A stretch of 49,703 nt of DNA from a virus: positions 1 through 49,703 of the IMG/VR virus record IMGVR_UViG_3300046515_000021. One strand, written 5' to 3'. Both the position numbers and the translations under genes were made by a program. Below are positions 12,235-20,241 of the stretch, one piece after another. How positions within the stretch are numbered: the stretch's first letter is position 1; every line of letters starts with the position of its first letter. The notes below the pieces were generated by a model. It saw only the letters and a program-made list of their open reading frames with translations. It was not told where the DNA came from and did no database searches.

Positions 12235-13446
12235 ATGGCAGAGCACTTGGGGGACCGCCTCGCACGGCTCCGACGAATGGCAAGCCTGACCCAAGAGGGC
12301 CTGGCGGAGCGTTCCAGTCTGTCCGTGGACCTGATCAAGAAGCTGGAGCAGAAGCGGAAGCACTCCGCTCGGCTCCCCACCCTTCACTCCCTCGCCAAGG
12401 GCCTCGGCGTCGAGCTGACCGCCCTCCTCGGTGACCCGCCCGGCGTCCCCTCCACCGGAGAGGTCGACCCGCCCGAGCTCGTCGCCCTGCGCCGCGCCGT
12501 GAGCCCTCCACTGTTCGCCCCGCCTGCCGAACCGAGCGACACCGAGCGCCTGACGGCACCCCTCCTGCGCCGGGAGATCTCGGACGCCTGGACGCTGTAC
12601 CACGACGCCCACTTCGGCCGCCTGATGACCCTGCTGCCCGGCATCATCACCGACGCCCGCTTCCTCGCCTCGGTAGGCAAGGTGGACGACCGGGCAGCCG
12701 GACAGGCGGCCCTCGGCAAGGCACTCCAGCTCGCCGGCCACCTCGCGATCCGCCTGGGCAAGGTCGACCTCGCCCTGTCTGCACTGGAGCGCGCGATGAA
12801 CGCGGCCGACCAGTCCTCGGACCCCCTCCTCGCGTCCATGGTCAGCAACTCGGTGGCCTGGAACTACCAGCGACAGAACCGGCTCGACGACGCCACGCAC
12901 CTGGCTGTCTACGCCGCCGACAAGGTGGAGCGGGAGCAGGAGGACACCGCAGAGAAGGTGCGGGTGTGGGGTGGCCTGGTCATGTCGGCTGCGACCAGCG
13001 CGGCACGCTCGGGGGACTACGACACGGCCAGCGACATGATGACGACCGCAGAGGATGCCACCAAGCGGCTCTCCAAGCTGCCCCCGCCTGTCGACGGCAA
13101 GCTGGTGTCTGTCTTCAGCCGCTCCTCGGTCAGGATCGAGCGGGTACGCCTCGCCGTGCAGCACGCACGCCCCGAGGAGGCCCTGCATCTCGCCAAGGGG
13201 ATGCGACTGAGCGCCGACACACCCCCGTCGTGGCGTACGTGGCTGCTCCTGGATCTGGCGCGGGCGCACACCGACCTGGGCGATGCCGAGGGGGCCGTGA
13301 AGGCCCTCACAAAGCTCCGCGAGGTCGCCCCTGGGTGGATGTCCCACCACACCCTTGCCGTCGCGATCGTGAGCGATCTATGGGCTGGACCGGCGCGTCC
13401 TCCGGGACTGCGGAAGCTCGCCGAGTTCCTCGGAGTGGCTGCGTAA
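12235..13446 (+). CDS. XRE-family helix-turn-helix regulator, 403 aa
   Basis: Residues 5-62 form an XRE/Cro-type helix-turn-helix (GDRLARLRRMASLTQEGLAERSS..., then IKKLEQ and LPTLHSLAKGLGVELTALL). The remaining 300 residues are helical with a TPR-like look (LALSALERAMNAADQ, VAWNYQRQNRLDDATHLAV). This architecture is common among Streptomyces chromosomal regulators. Its position divergent from int, next to attP, fits a lysogeny control gene, but the size and partner genes point to capture from a host. ATG 12235 lies near a -10 element, suggesting leaderless translation. Confidence 0.85.
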   Translation: MAEHLGDRLARLRRMASLTQEGLAERSSLSVDLIKKLEQKRKHSARLPTLHSLAKGLGVELTALLGDPPGVPSTGEVDPPELVALRRAVSPPLFAPPAEPSDTERLTAPLLRREISDAWTLYHDAHFGRLMTLLPGIITDARFLASVGKVDDRAAGQAALGKALQLAGHLAIRLGKVDLALSALERAMNAADQSSDPLLASMVSNSVAWNYQRQNRLDDATHLAVYAADKVEREQEDTAEKVRVWGGLVMSAATSAARSGDYDTASDMMTTAEDATKRLSKLPPPVDGKLVSVFSRSSVRIERVRLAVQHARPEEALHLAKGMRLSADTPPSWRTWLLLDLARAHTDLGDAEGAVKALTKLREVAPGWMSHHTLAVAIVSDLWAGPARPPGLRKLAEFLGVAA

Positions 13447-13532
13447 GGCGGCAAAAGGGGGACGTTCCGTCCCTGTGATCTACCCCGCCCTCGCAAGAGG
13501 CTGTCGTGTGACGGACGACATGAGGGGCTGGC

Positions 13533-13745
13533 ATGGCGAACACCGCGAGAGAGGCACTGTCCGAGGCGATCGACCAGTTCGGCCACGAAGGCAGGCTGCT
13601 CGTCTTCCATGATCCAGGCGACCCGTTGGGCACGACTGCGGAGGGGGCCGACCTTGCCCCGCACAGCGGGTTAGAGGCACCGCGCTCCAAGTTGAGAGAG
13701 CAGGTCGCGAAGGCCAACGCTCGGAGTCGAGGGGAGATCCTGTGA
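13533..13745 (+). CDS. Small hypothetical protein, 70 aa
   Basis: ATG 13533 follows GAGGGGCTGGC. The product (MANTAREALSEAIDQFG...) has a helical N-terminus and a basic C-terminus. No family is recognised. Its TGA overlaps the next GTG (GTGA). It sits 86 bases after the XRE regulator and probably shares its transcript. Confidence 0.65.
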   Translation: MANTAREALSEAIDQFGHEGRLLVFHDPGDPLGTTAEGADLAPHSGLEAPRSKLREQVAKANARSRGEIL

Positions 13746-13984
13746 GCGGTCCGGACACGATCGTCAGCCACGAGACGTGGACGCTCACGCCTGACCGCGA
13801 ACCCGACTCGGAGCCACTGACGCACGCGATGCAGTGCGCCGTGTGCTCGGAGAAGTCCGACGAGAGCGGCGAGTGGGAGGGGCCCCAGTCGTGGGCGCTG
13901 GAACACTCCGGGCGTAACCCGATGCACCTGACCTTCCGCGAGATCATCACGCGACCGTGGCGGACGTTCATGCACAACCCCTGA
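13742..13984 (+). CDS. DUF7848-like protein, 80 aa
   Basis: The pattern HETWTLTPD near residue 10, MQCAVCSEKS near residue 30, then WALEHSGRNPMHLTFRE matches a small family I know from Streptomyces chromosomes (DUF7848), where it lies next to XRE regulators. C33 and C36 with the downstream histidines could bind zinc. Together with 12235 and 13533 this looks like a host-derived cassette. GTG 13742 overlaps the preceding stop. Function unknown. Confidence 0.72.
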   Translation: MSGPDTIVSHETWTLTPDREPDSEPLTHAMQCAVCSEKSDESGEWEGPQSWALEHSGRNPMHLTFREIITRPWRTFMHNP

Positions 13985-14043
13985 GACTGGCCCTGTCCGA
14001 GCGTTGCTCCCCCGTGCCGCTTGGGCAGGGCCTCGAACGACAA

Positions 14044-14075
14044 AAGACCCCCCAGCCGTGAGGCCAGGGGGTCTT
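14044..14075. terminator. Bidirectional terminator
   Basis: AAGACCCCC (14044-14052) pairs with GGGGGTCTT (14067-14075), with an A-run before and T-rich TTCGTC after. It separates convergent genes ending at 13984 (+) and 14086 (-). Confidence 0.85.
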
Positions 14076-14085
14076 CGTCATGCCA

Positions 14086-16185
14086 TCAGCGCACCGGGCA
14101 GGCGCCGGTCGCGCAGTCCTCGTCCGTGCTGTCCTCGATCGAGGTCACGGCGTAGGTGTTGAACTCTTCCTCGGTGATCCGCTCGTACGGAGCCTGGGCC
14201 CGCGTCCCGTCCGGCATCAGGGTCGTGCCCTTCAGCTCCGGCAGGAACGCCTTGATGATGCCGGCCGCCTCCTCGGTGGAGTACTTGCCCTCGGGGAAGT
14301 TCACCGTGAAGGAGACCGCGTTGTCGGCGTACTCGGTCTGGTACATGGCCTGGAAGTTGAGCATGTCGTAGAGGCTGATCTCGTCAGCCGACTCGACGAT
14401 CTTCGGGTCGTAGCCCAGCCCCTCGACCTCGGCGACCAGCTTCTCCTTGGTCGGGAAGGCGACGACCATCGTGTTGCCGCTCTGGTCGTACACGCACTTC
14501 TCGACGAGGAAGCCCTGGTTCAGGTACTCCTGCACCGTCGCGGCCTGCGCCGGGTCGGGCATGGAGAACCGGACTCGACGCATGAAGTGCCGGGCGTAGA
14601 TCGGGTGGATACCCTCGCTCACTCCGGGGAGCTTCGCGATCGAGCCGGTCGGGGCGACGGTCGTCACCTTCACGGGCTCCGGTATGCGGAGCTGGAAGGA
14701 GTAGGCCCGAGCCTCCTCGCGCACCACGTCGTACAGGTCGTTCAGCAGGTTGCGGAACGCGTACGAGGTGGGCGCCTTCGAGTAGGCGATGCCCTGCTTC
14801 GCGAGGAAGCCCTGCACCCCCAGGTGGCCGACACCGATGCGTCGGTTCTGGGCGAGCTTGGCCGCCTGCTCGGCGTCCGTCACGTCACCTTCGGTGGCTC
14901 GGATCAGGAAGCGGGTCATCAGTTCGTGAGCGCGGAGCAGGCCCTTGCGGTCGAGCCTCGCGCCACTCGCCGACTGGGCGAAGTAGTCCAGGTTGATGTG
15001 CCCGAGGTTGCAGTTCTCGGCCGGCTCCAGCGCGATCTCTCCGCACGGGTTGGTCGCGATGACCTCGCCGACCTCGCCCTCGTTGGAGTACGAGCTGTTC
15101 CAGTAGCCAGGCTCCCCGTTCAGGAGCATCGCGCCGACCGCGCGGTGATGCACCTCGACCGCTTCCGCGTGCCGGGTGTCCGTCACCTCGTTGAGCGCCT
15201 GGATGAACCGCTGGTCGATCTCGACGCTGATGTTCGTGGTCCAGTGCTTCGAGCCGTCCGCCTTGCAGTCGAGGAAGTCCCCGATGAACGGGTCGTCCCA
15301 CTTGCAGATGGCCATGCGGGCAGAACGGCGGACGCCGCCCGACACCACGCACTCCGCGATGGCGTGGTCAATCTCCATGGCCTCGACGGGGTTGAGGTGA
15401 CCACCCTTGCAGGCGCAGTCCGTGGAGTCGCAGCCGAGCGCGGCGCCGGACAGGATGCGGCCGACCTCCTGGAGCATCCGAGCGAACGGGCCAGGACCAC
15501 TGGCCGTACCGCCGAACGTCTTCAGGCGCGAGCCCTTGCAGCGCACCCGGCTCACGTCGTAGACGCGGGCCTTGTGCTTCACCTCGCCGTCGCTCATGAA
15601 CGTGTCGATCAGGTCGACGAGGGCGTCAGCCCATCCCTCGCGGGAGTCCTCGACCTCGAAGGCCCCGGCCCAGTCGGAGTCGTACTCCGTCGACAGCAGG
15701 CCAGCCGCCTTCATCTCCTCGTAGTCCTGGTGCATCGGGTCGCACACCACGTGGACGTCGAGCTCGCGCCGCGGGGCGCCGTACGGGCGGAGGTACTTCG
15801 AGCTGTAGTTGCCGCCGACCCCGCCGCCTTCCATCAGGCGCATGAACGTGAACTCGAAGTGCCGGCTCAGCTTGTCGCCCCACGGTGCGACGTGGCAGTT
15901 GAACAGATACTGCCGACCCTTCACGCCGGTCGCCCACAGGTGGCGGCCTGCGGGGATGATGGCGAACCGGTCCATGTAGGAGACCAGCTCGTCGTGTTCG
16001 GCCCGTACGTCGTCGCTCCAGGCCGTCTCGTCGGTGCCGTGGACGAGGGCGAGGTTGCCGCGCGCTACGCGGCGGACCGTGTCCGGCCAGGTCTCCTTCG
16101 AGCCATCGGCCAGCGTGCGGCTGTATGTGCGGTTGTAGACCAGCTCGCCCGTGGGGCCAAACGGAACCTGGATGTCGGTCGTCAC
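14086..16185 (-). CDS. nrdJ: Class II (adenosylcobalamin-dependent) ribonucleotide reductase, 699 aa
   Basis: Residues 14-45 (ELVYNRTYSRTLADGSKETW, then VRRVARGN) resemble monomeric ribonucleoside-triphosphate reductases. The catalytic region has NPCGEIAL and NCNLGHINL, and PTGSIAKLPGVSEGIHP provides substrate contacts. The C-terminus ends CATGACPVR, a CxxxxC redox pair like that of the Lactobacillus enzyme. It reduces ribonucleotides using B12 chemistry. GTG 16185 is preceded by AAGGAGGACTTC. It is the distal gene of the reverse-strand early operon, and a glutaredoxin-like protein (47930-48190) could reduce its C-terminal pair. Confidence 0.92.
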   Translation of the reverse strand: MTTDIQVPFGPTGELVYNRTYSRTLADGSKETWPDTVRRVARGNLALVHGTDETAWSDDVRAEHDELVSYMDRFAIIPAGRHLWATGVKGRQYLFNCHVAPWGDKLSRHFEFTFMRLMEGGGVGGNYSSKYLRPYGAPRRELDVHVVCDPMHQDYEEMKAAGLLSTEYDSDWAGAFEVEDSREGWADALVDLIDTFMSDGEVKHKARVYDVSRVRCKGSRLKTFGGTASGPGPFARMLQEVGRILSGAALGCDSTDCACKGGHLNPVEAMEIDHAIAECVVSGGVRRSARMAICKWDDPFIGDFLDCKADGSKHWTTNISVEIDQRFIQALNEVTDTRHAEAVEVHHRAVGAMLLNGEPGYWNSSYSNEGEVGEVIATNPCGEIALEPAENCNLGHINLDYFAQSASGARLDRKGLLRAHELMTRFLIRATEGDVTDAEQAAKLAQNRRIGVGHLGVQGFLAKQGIAYSKAPTSYAFRNLLNDLYDVVREEARAYSFQLRIPEPVKVTTVAPTGSIAKLPGVSEGIHPIYARHFMRRVRFSMPDPAQAATVQEYLNQGFLVEKCVYDQSGNTMVVAFPTKEKLVAEVEGLGYDPKIVESADEISLYDMLNFQAMYQTEYADNAVSFTVNFPEGKYSTEEAAGIIKAFLPELKGTTLMPDGTRAQAPYERITEEEFNTYAVTSIEDSTDEDCATGACPVR

Positions 16186-16227
16186 TACTGAAGTCCTCCT
16201 TGAAGTCTGATGTCTCTCACTGCCTCA

Positions 16228-16255
16228 AGGCGGCAGCCCCGAAGGGCTACCGCCT
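16228..16255 (-). terminator. Hairpin upstream of the reductase gene
   Basis: AGGCGG and AGCCC (16228-16239) pair with GGGCT and CCGCCT (16244-16255). It lies between the gene at 16279 and the reductase start, so it could attenuate transcription. No T-run follows, so the call is tentative. Confidence 0.45.
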
Positions 16256-16259
16256 GCGT

Positions 16260-16269
16260 CACTTGCACA
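16260..16269 (-). promoter_or_regulatory. TGTGCAAGTG motif
   Basis: An exact copy of the dispersed motif on the reverse, transcribed, strand. It lies in the gap between the genes at 16279 and 16185, directly before the hairpin at 16228-16255. Confidence 0.5.
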
Positions 16270-16278
16270 CTCGGGCCG

Positions 16279-16665
16279 TTACAGCGGCCGACCAGTCAGC
16301 TCACCGAGCACCACGATCAGGCGCTTCAGTGTGCCCGCGCTGTACGCGGCCAGGTCGGAGAGCACCTTGATCTGTGCCGCCGTCTCCTCTGCGGTCGGCG
16401 CCGGGTTGGCGAAGTACGCCAGGCTCAGGTCGATCCGCGCGTCGAGGTAGGGGATCGCCTGCTCGGCCTGGAGGCGCAGTCCGTCGAGCGCCATGCGCTT
16501 GTCCCGGCTGGCTACCTCTCCCTCGTTGTACGGGCGGGAGAAGACGGGCCCGTTACGCCAGTAGTAGGTCGACGTGGCGTCGTCCCAGAACTCCTTGTGG
16601 AACTCGGTCATCCCTGCCGGGGGCTCGACGCCCTCGATCGGCTGCTCCGGTGCGGTCTCACTCAC
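16279..16665 (-). CDS. Hypothetical protein, 128 aa
   Basis: GTG 16665 begins MSETAPEQPIEGVEPPAG. An acidic, proline-rich N-terminus is followed by a conserved-looking TEFHKEFWDDATSTYYW and a helical second half. No family is recognised. It overlaps the upstream gene by 8 bases and lies directly downstream of the two sigma-like genes, so it is probably co-expressed with them. Confidence 0.7.
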   Translation of the reverse strand: MSETAPEQPIEGVEPPAGMTEFHKEFWDDATSTYYWRNGPVFSRPYNEGEVASRDKRMALDGLRLQAEQAIPYLDARIDLSLAYFANPAPTAEETAAQIKVLSDLAAYSAGTLKRLIVVLGELTGRPL

Positions 16666-17047
16666 CTTGCTCGTCCTCCAGTCCGTCGTATCCGTCGATG
16701 TACTTCTCGCCGTTGAGCCAGGCAGTCACCTTGCCGACCGCCCGGTCCGTGGCTTCCTGTGCTGCGGACTTCTTCACGCCGCGGTGGGAGCCGATCTCGT
16801 CGTACCCGTAGTCCAGGCCGTACCGCAGGACGAGCGACTGCCGCTCGACCGTGGTCAGCTCCGTCCTCTTCCATGCCTGCTTGATGTCGGCGATGTGGAC
16901 GAAGAGCGGGCTGCCCTTCTTCGGGTCCTTGTGGCCGCGCGGCATGTCGGCGTCGGGGGTCTGTTCAGCCTTGATGCCGTAGGCCGCCGCGCTGTCCCAG
17001 GCGGCCGGGAGGATGTGCTCGACGAGGGCTCGGTTGTAGCAGGTCAT
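16658..17047 (-). CDS. Sigma-region-4-like protein, 129 aa
   Basis: Residues 64-112 (LTTVERQSLVLRYGLDYGYDEIGSHRG, then KSAAQEATDRAVGKVTAWL) have the spacing of sigma factor region 4: a helix ending LRY, then Y-x-EIG as the helix-turn-helix. There is no region 2 in this protein. The upstream gene, overlapping by 4 bases, has a region-2-like segment, so the pair may form a split sigma factor that redirects host RNA polymerase. The assignment is from pattern only. Confidence 0.6.
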   Translation of the reverse strand: MTCYNRALVEHILPAAWDSAAAYGIKAEQTPDADMPRGHKDPKKGSPLFVHIADIKQAWKRTELTTVERQSLVLRYGLDYGYDEIGSHRGVKKSAAQEATDRAVGKVTAWLNGEKYIDGYDGLEDEQGE

Positions 17048-17406
17048 CCGGCCTCACCGAGGGCTTCGGCGTTGGCCTCGTAGGACACCTGCTTGCGGGC
17101 GTGGGTGGCCTTCGTCCTGAACTTGTCGCGCAGGATGCGATACCCCCGGAAGTTCAGCACGCCTGCCGGGTTGTCCGCCTGGGCGATGACCTCGCGAACC
17201 ATGCGGGGCCGCTCTGCGAAGGCGATCAGGAGCTCCTGCTCCATGTCTTCGCGCTCGACCACTCCGTCGTAGTCGCGGGCGAAGCTGTACGACGCGCTGC
17301 GTGCAGCTCCCGCCACGTCGGGGATCTCGATTACGGACCAGTCGACTGTCGCCTGCTCTGCCGTCTCGTAGTCGTCGACCTCCAGGTCGATCAGGGTGAT
17401 GCTCAC
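17044..17406 (-). CDS. Sigma-region-2-like protein, 120 aa
   Basis: GTG 17406 gives MSITLIDLEVDDYETA and so on. Residues 51-100 (REDMEQELLIAFAERP, then GVLNFRGYRILRDKFRTKATHARKQ) resemble region 2 of sigma factors: D-x-x-Q-E, a hydrophobic helix, then a basic helix. The longer open frame to 17940 overlaps the phosphoesterase and is not credible. Its stop overlaps the start of the region-4-like gene (ATGA), which supports a two-protein sigma. A simple DNA-binding protein is the alternative. Confidence 0.58.
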   Translation of the reverse strand: MSITLIDLEVDDYETAEQATVDWSVIEIPDVAGAARSASYSFARDYDGVVEREDMEQELLIAFAERPRMVREVIAQADNPAGVLNFRGYRILRDKFRTKATHARKQVSYEANAEALGEAG

Positions 17407-17432
17407 TTCTGCGTTCTCCTCTCCGTGTGCGC

Positions 17433-18635
17433 TCAGCGCACAACTTCCTTGGTGTTCGTCTCGCCGTCCTTGGTGACCAGGACCATCAGGCCCGGCGCCC
17501 CGCTCGATCCCTTCGCGTGCCGGAACCACGTGGACTCGGACTCCATCGACGGCACCTGGATGAAGGTGCGCGTTCCGTCCGACTCGACGTGCTCGTGGTG
17601 CAGATGGCCGGCGAGCAGAAGGTCTGCCTGGTGCATGGCCGAGGAGCGCGAGAAGGCTTGCCCCTTCCACCACTCCAGCGCCTTGCCCGGCCTCCACTGG
17701 TGGCCGTGGGCGTGGGCAACCACCGTGCCCGAGCACTCGACTACGACCGTCAGCTCGTCCGTGTCCGGGACGAAGAACTCGACGTGACCGAACCGCTCGG
17801 GGTTCAGGTCGACCGCGTCCTTCACGGCGATCAGCGACTCCGTGTCGTGCGAGTCGTCGTACCGCGTCACGCCCTTGCCCATGAACCGGACGGCCTCGCC
17901 GTGATTGCCCGGCACTGCCGCCATCGTCAGTCGTTCGCACAACGGCGCGAAGACGAGGAGCGCATGGAGCATCACTCGGCGGGTCAGGCGGATCTGCTCG
18001 TTCAGCGTGAGCTGCGTCCGCCAGGTGTTGGCGCCACCCTGCGACACGAAGCCTTCGATGTGGTCACCGAGCCAGGCGACGTGAACGTGGGTGATGTTGA
18101 AGCGGAGCCGGTACTCGGCCAGCCGCTCGGCCGCCTTGTTCAGGCAGTCGATCGTGCGCTGGAGCGTGCCCTCCACGCCGTCGCCGTCGATCTTGCCGAA
18201 CTGCATGTCGCCGATCGCGACGATGAAGGTGTAGCCCTCGCCGTCCTTCACGGCCAGCGTGACCGGTTCGATCGGAGGGGTCGAGTCGATCGCCGCAAGC
18301 AGCTCATCCAGAGCCGGCCGATCGCTTGTCACAGTAGCACACTTGGTGCGGGCGAAGGAGAAGCGGGTGCTCACGCCCGTGTCCCCGTTGGCCATCGTCC
18401 ACTCCGAGGAGCGGAAGCCGGTGACCGTCCACTCCGCAGGGTCCAGGCCCTGGCCCTTGAGCACGTCGGTCGCGGCGGTCTCGGTCTGCTCGAACGTCTC
18501 GGCCCGGACGGTGACGTCGGCCGCGTCGCCCTTGACCTCGATCTGCCGGGTGAAGTCCTTCTCGGGGTCCGTGGTCCTGGCCGCGACCGTGGGGCCGATC
18601 GGCTTGGCGAGGAGTCCGTCAAGCAGCTCGCTCAC
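17433..18635 (-). CDS. Calcineurin-like metallophosphoesterase, 400 aa
   Basis: The motifs appear in order: IGDMQFGK (near residue 140), LGDHIEG (near 190), PGNHGE (near 243), HAHGH (near 308) and AGHLHHEH (near 340), the metal-binding set of the calcineurin/Mre11 superfamily. The first 130 residues are a separate region without a recognised family. Such enzymes in phage replication operons may be nucleases or nucleotide phosphatases; the substrate cannot be read from sequence. It is a single uninterrupted frame in the reverse-strand operon. Confidence 0.85.
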   Translation of the reverse strand: MSELLDGLLAKPIGPTVAARTTDPEKDFTRQIEVKGDAADVTVRAETFEQTETAATDVLKGQGLDPAEWTVTGFRSSEWTMANGDTGVSTRFSFARTKCATVTSDRPALDELLAAIDSTPPIEPVTLAVKDGEGYTFIVAIGDMQFGKIDGDGVEGTLQRTIDCLNKAAERLAEYRLRFNITHVHVAWLGDHIEGFVSQGGANTWRTQLTLNEQIRLTRRVMLHALLVFAPLCERLTMAAVPGNHGEAVRFMGKGVTRYDDSHDTESLIAVKDAVDLNPERFGHVEFFVPDTDELTVVVECSGTVVAHAHGHQWRPGKALEWWKGQAFSRSSAMHQADLLLAGHLHHEHVESDGTRTFIQVPSMESESTWFRHAKGSSGAPGLMVLVTKDGETNTKEVVR

Positions 18636-18852
18636 TGGAGCCTCCTTCCTGCCGAAGAGATCGGCGGTACGTGCGGATGGTGGTAGCGGACACGTCGTGT
18701 CCGTGGATGCGCAGGATGGATGCGAGCCAGTCGGCCGACGTCTGGCCCAGGAGGTGGGGCGCGAACGCCTCCTGCTCCTCCTCGGTCATCGCGGCGTAGA
18801 TGTCGAACAGGGTGGGGCCCGGCTCACCGGGCAGCTCCTTCAGTCGGATCAC
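18619..18852 (-). CDS. Small DNA-binding-like protein, 77 aa
   Basis: GTG 18852 encodes MIRLKELPGEPGPTLFDIYA. The C-terminal half (LASILRIHGHDVSATTIRTYRRSLR) reads as a helix-turn-helix, with the second helix in the VSATTIRTYRR segment. Its end overlaps the phosphoesterase start by 17 bases. No family is recognised beyond the fold; a small regulator is plausible. Confidence 0.68.
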   Translation of the reverse strand: MIRLKELPGEPGPTLFDIYAAMTEEEQEAFAPHLLGQTSADWLASILRIHGHDVSATTIRTYRRSLRQEGGSSERAA

Positions 18853-18853
18853 T

Positions 18854-19042
18854 TCACACCGACCTTGCGACCGCGATCTCGACGATCTCGACGTCTTCCG
18901 GCCAGTCCGTGTGCTCGGTCCCGAAGTAGGCGAAGTATCCAGGGGAGTCGGAGTCGTACTGGCAGAACTTCGCCAGGACCACCTCGTGCCCCCCTCGCGC
19001 TACAACGTAGGCAAGTCGGCCATGCTTCAGTGCGACAGGCAC
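18854..19042 (-). CDS. Small hypothetical protein, 62 aa
   Basis: GTG 19042 immediately follows the stop of the upstream gene. The product (MPVALKHGRLAYVVARGG...) looks beta-rich, with aromatic residues at its centre (YFAYFGTEHTDW). No family is recognised. Tight packing on both sides supports it as a real operon member. Confidence 0.62.
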   Translation of the reverse strand: MPVALKHGRLAYVVARGGHEVVLAKFCQYDSDSPGYFAYFGTEHTDWPEDVEIVEIAVARSV

Positions 19043-19231
19043 TCAGTCGAACACCCCCAACTCCGAGGCCCAGTACATCTGGACCAGCTCGAACGTCTCT
19101 TCCTTGGTGAAGCCCTCCTTGCGGAGGGACAGGCGCAGATCGCCCACGATGGAGGCGGCCCGCTTCGCGGCGGAGAAGTGATCGACGACCGGCTCGACGT
19201 CGGTGGCCTCCCACTCCTCTTCGGCACTCAC
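19043..19231 (-). CDS. Small acidic hypothetical protein, 62 aa
   Basis: It starts at GTG 19231, overlapping the preceding stop by 4 bases, and encodes MSAEEEWEATDVEPVV, a helical acidic protein (FTKEETFELVQMYWASEL). No family is recognised. Overlap at one end and no gap at the other indicate an operon gene. Confidence 0.66.
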   Translation of the reverse strand: MSAEEEWEATDVEPVVDHFSAAKRAASIVGDLRLSLRKEGFTKEETFELVQMYWASELGVFD

Positions 19232-19563
19232 TGCCTACCGTCCAGGGCGGCGGCCTGGTTGAGGGCGACGGCGGAGAGCTGAAGCAGCGCGTACCGCTGC
19301 TCGTGCTCGTAGCTGCCCAGCGCCTCGAAGGCGAGCGACAGGAGCAGGGCGTCGAACGTGCCCTTCTCGCCGTACTCCTTGCCCCATGCGGCTGCCCGCT
19401 GGTCATGCAGGTTGATGCGCCCCTCGGGGGCCGGCTTCACGTCGTACTCGCCGAGGTGCTTCGCGGCCTGCTTCATGTCGGTGATGGCCCGCGTCATCGG
19501 GTCCGGCTTCCGGCCACCCTTCTTCGGTGCCTGCTCGGTGTCGACCGTCTCGGTCTCTGCCAC
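19228..19563 (-). CDS. Hypothetical protein, 111 aa
   Basis: GTG 19563 starts two bases after the primase gene stop. The first 25 residues are charged and flexible (MAETETVDTEQAPKKGGRKP), the rest helical with the ending LQLSAVALNQAAALD. No domain is recognised. Position next to the primase gene suggests a replication accessory role. Confidence 0.68.
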   Translation of the reverse strand: MAETETVDTEQAPKKGGRKPDPMTRAITDMKQAAKHLGEYDVKPAPEGRINLHDQRAAAWGKEYGEKGTFDALLLSLAFEALGSYEHEQRYALLQLSAVALNQAAALDGRQ

Positions 19564-19565
19564 TG

Positions 19566-20228
19566 TCAGTCCTCCTTCTTCTGCACCAGGGAGAGGATGT
19601 GCTCGGCCCCGTGTGCCATGTAGGTGTCGGTCACGTCAGCCTTCAGCCGTACCGCCTTGGCGGAGCGAAGCTGCCGTGTGATCTTGCCGGTGAGCTCGGC
19701 TCCCGCGTCGTCCGGATCGGCCCACGTCCATACGCGGTTGAAGCCAGCGAGCATCCTTCGGTGCCTGCCGAACCACATGTTGGCGCCGGGGATGGCGACA
19801 GCGTGAAGGCCGAGCTTGTTCAGGATGATGGCGTCGAGCTCGCCCTCGGTGACGTGGATCTCGTCGCCTGCACGGTGGACGGCCCCGACATGGAACATGC
19901 GGGGGATGTCGTCCTTGATGGTGTTGTACTTGCCGTGGAAGTAGTCGCGGTGGTTGTGCTCCTGGAGGCAGCGGAACCGTACGGTGAGCGGCTGGCCGTC
20001 TCGTCCGAGGTAGGGGATGGCGAGCATCCCGCGGTACTTCTCGTGTCCGGGTGCCGGGTCAGCGACGATGCCGAGCCGGAAGGCCAGGGCCTCGTCCCGC
20101 CCGATGCCTCGCTCCATCAGGTAGGTGGCCGTCTCTGCGGTGACGTGCGCCTGGTAGGTGCTCACCGCCTCCTCCAGCATCTCCTTCTGGGACGTCGAGA
20201 GCGGCGTGAGCGGTTCGTGCTCGGCCAA
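19566..20228 (-). CDS. DNA primase, TOPRIM subunit, 220 aa
   Basis: The TOPRIM core is visible: IHVTEGELDAIILNKLGLHAV (catalytic Glu near residue 127) and, 40 residues later, WTWADPDDAG (the DxD pair). The preceding region (LAFRLGIVADP, MLAIPYLGRDGQPLTVRFR) matches the RNA-polymerase part of DnaG-type primases. The zinc-binding domain is absent here but is encoded by the next gene upstream, so the primase is split in two. It makes RNA primers at the replication fork with the ATPase/helicase encoded at 21209. Confidence 0.88.
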   Translation of the reverse strand: MAEHEPLTPLSTSQKEMLEEAVSTYQAHVTAETATYLMERGIGRDEALAFRLGIVADPAPGHEKYRGMLAIPYLGRDGQPLTVRFRCLQEHNHRDYFHGKYNTIKDDIPRMFHVGAVHRAGDEIHVTEGELDAIILNKLGLHAVAIPGANMWFGRHRRMLAGFNRVWTWADPDDAGAELTGKITRQLRSAKAVRLKADVTDTYMAHGAEHILSLVQKKED

Positions 20229-20241
20229 GCTGTTCTCCTCC

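Noticed and set aside
14080-16191. Forward-strand 703-codon frame opposite the reductase
   Set aside because: It is the mirror of the reductase gene; the reverse frame has unmistakable RNR motifs and the forward one none.
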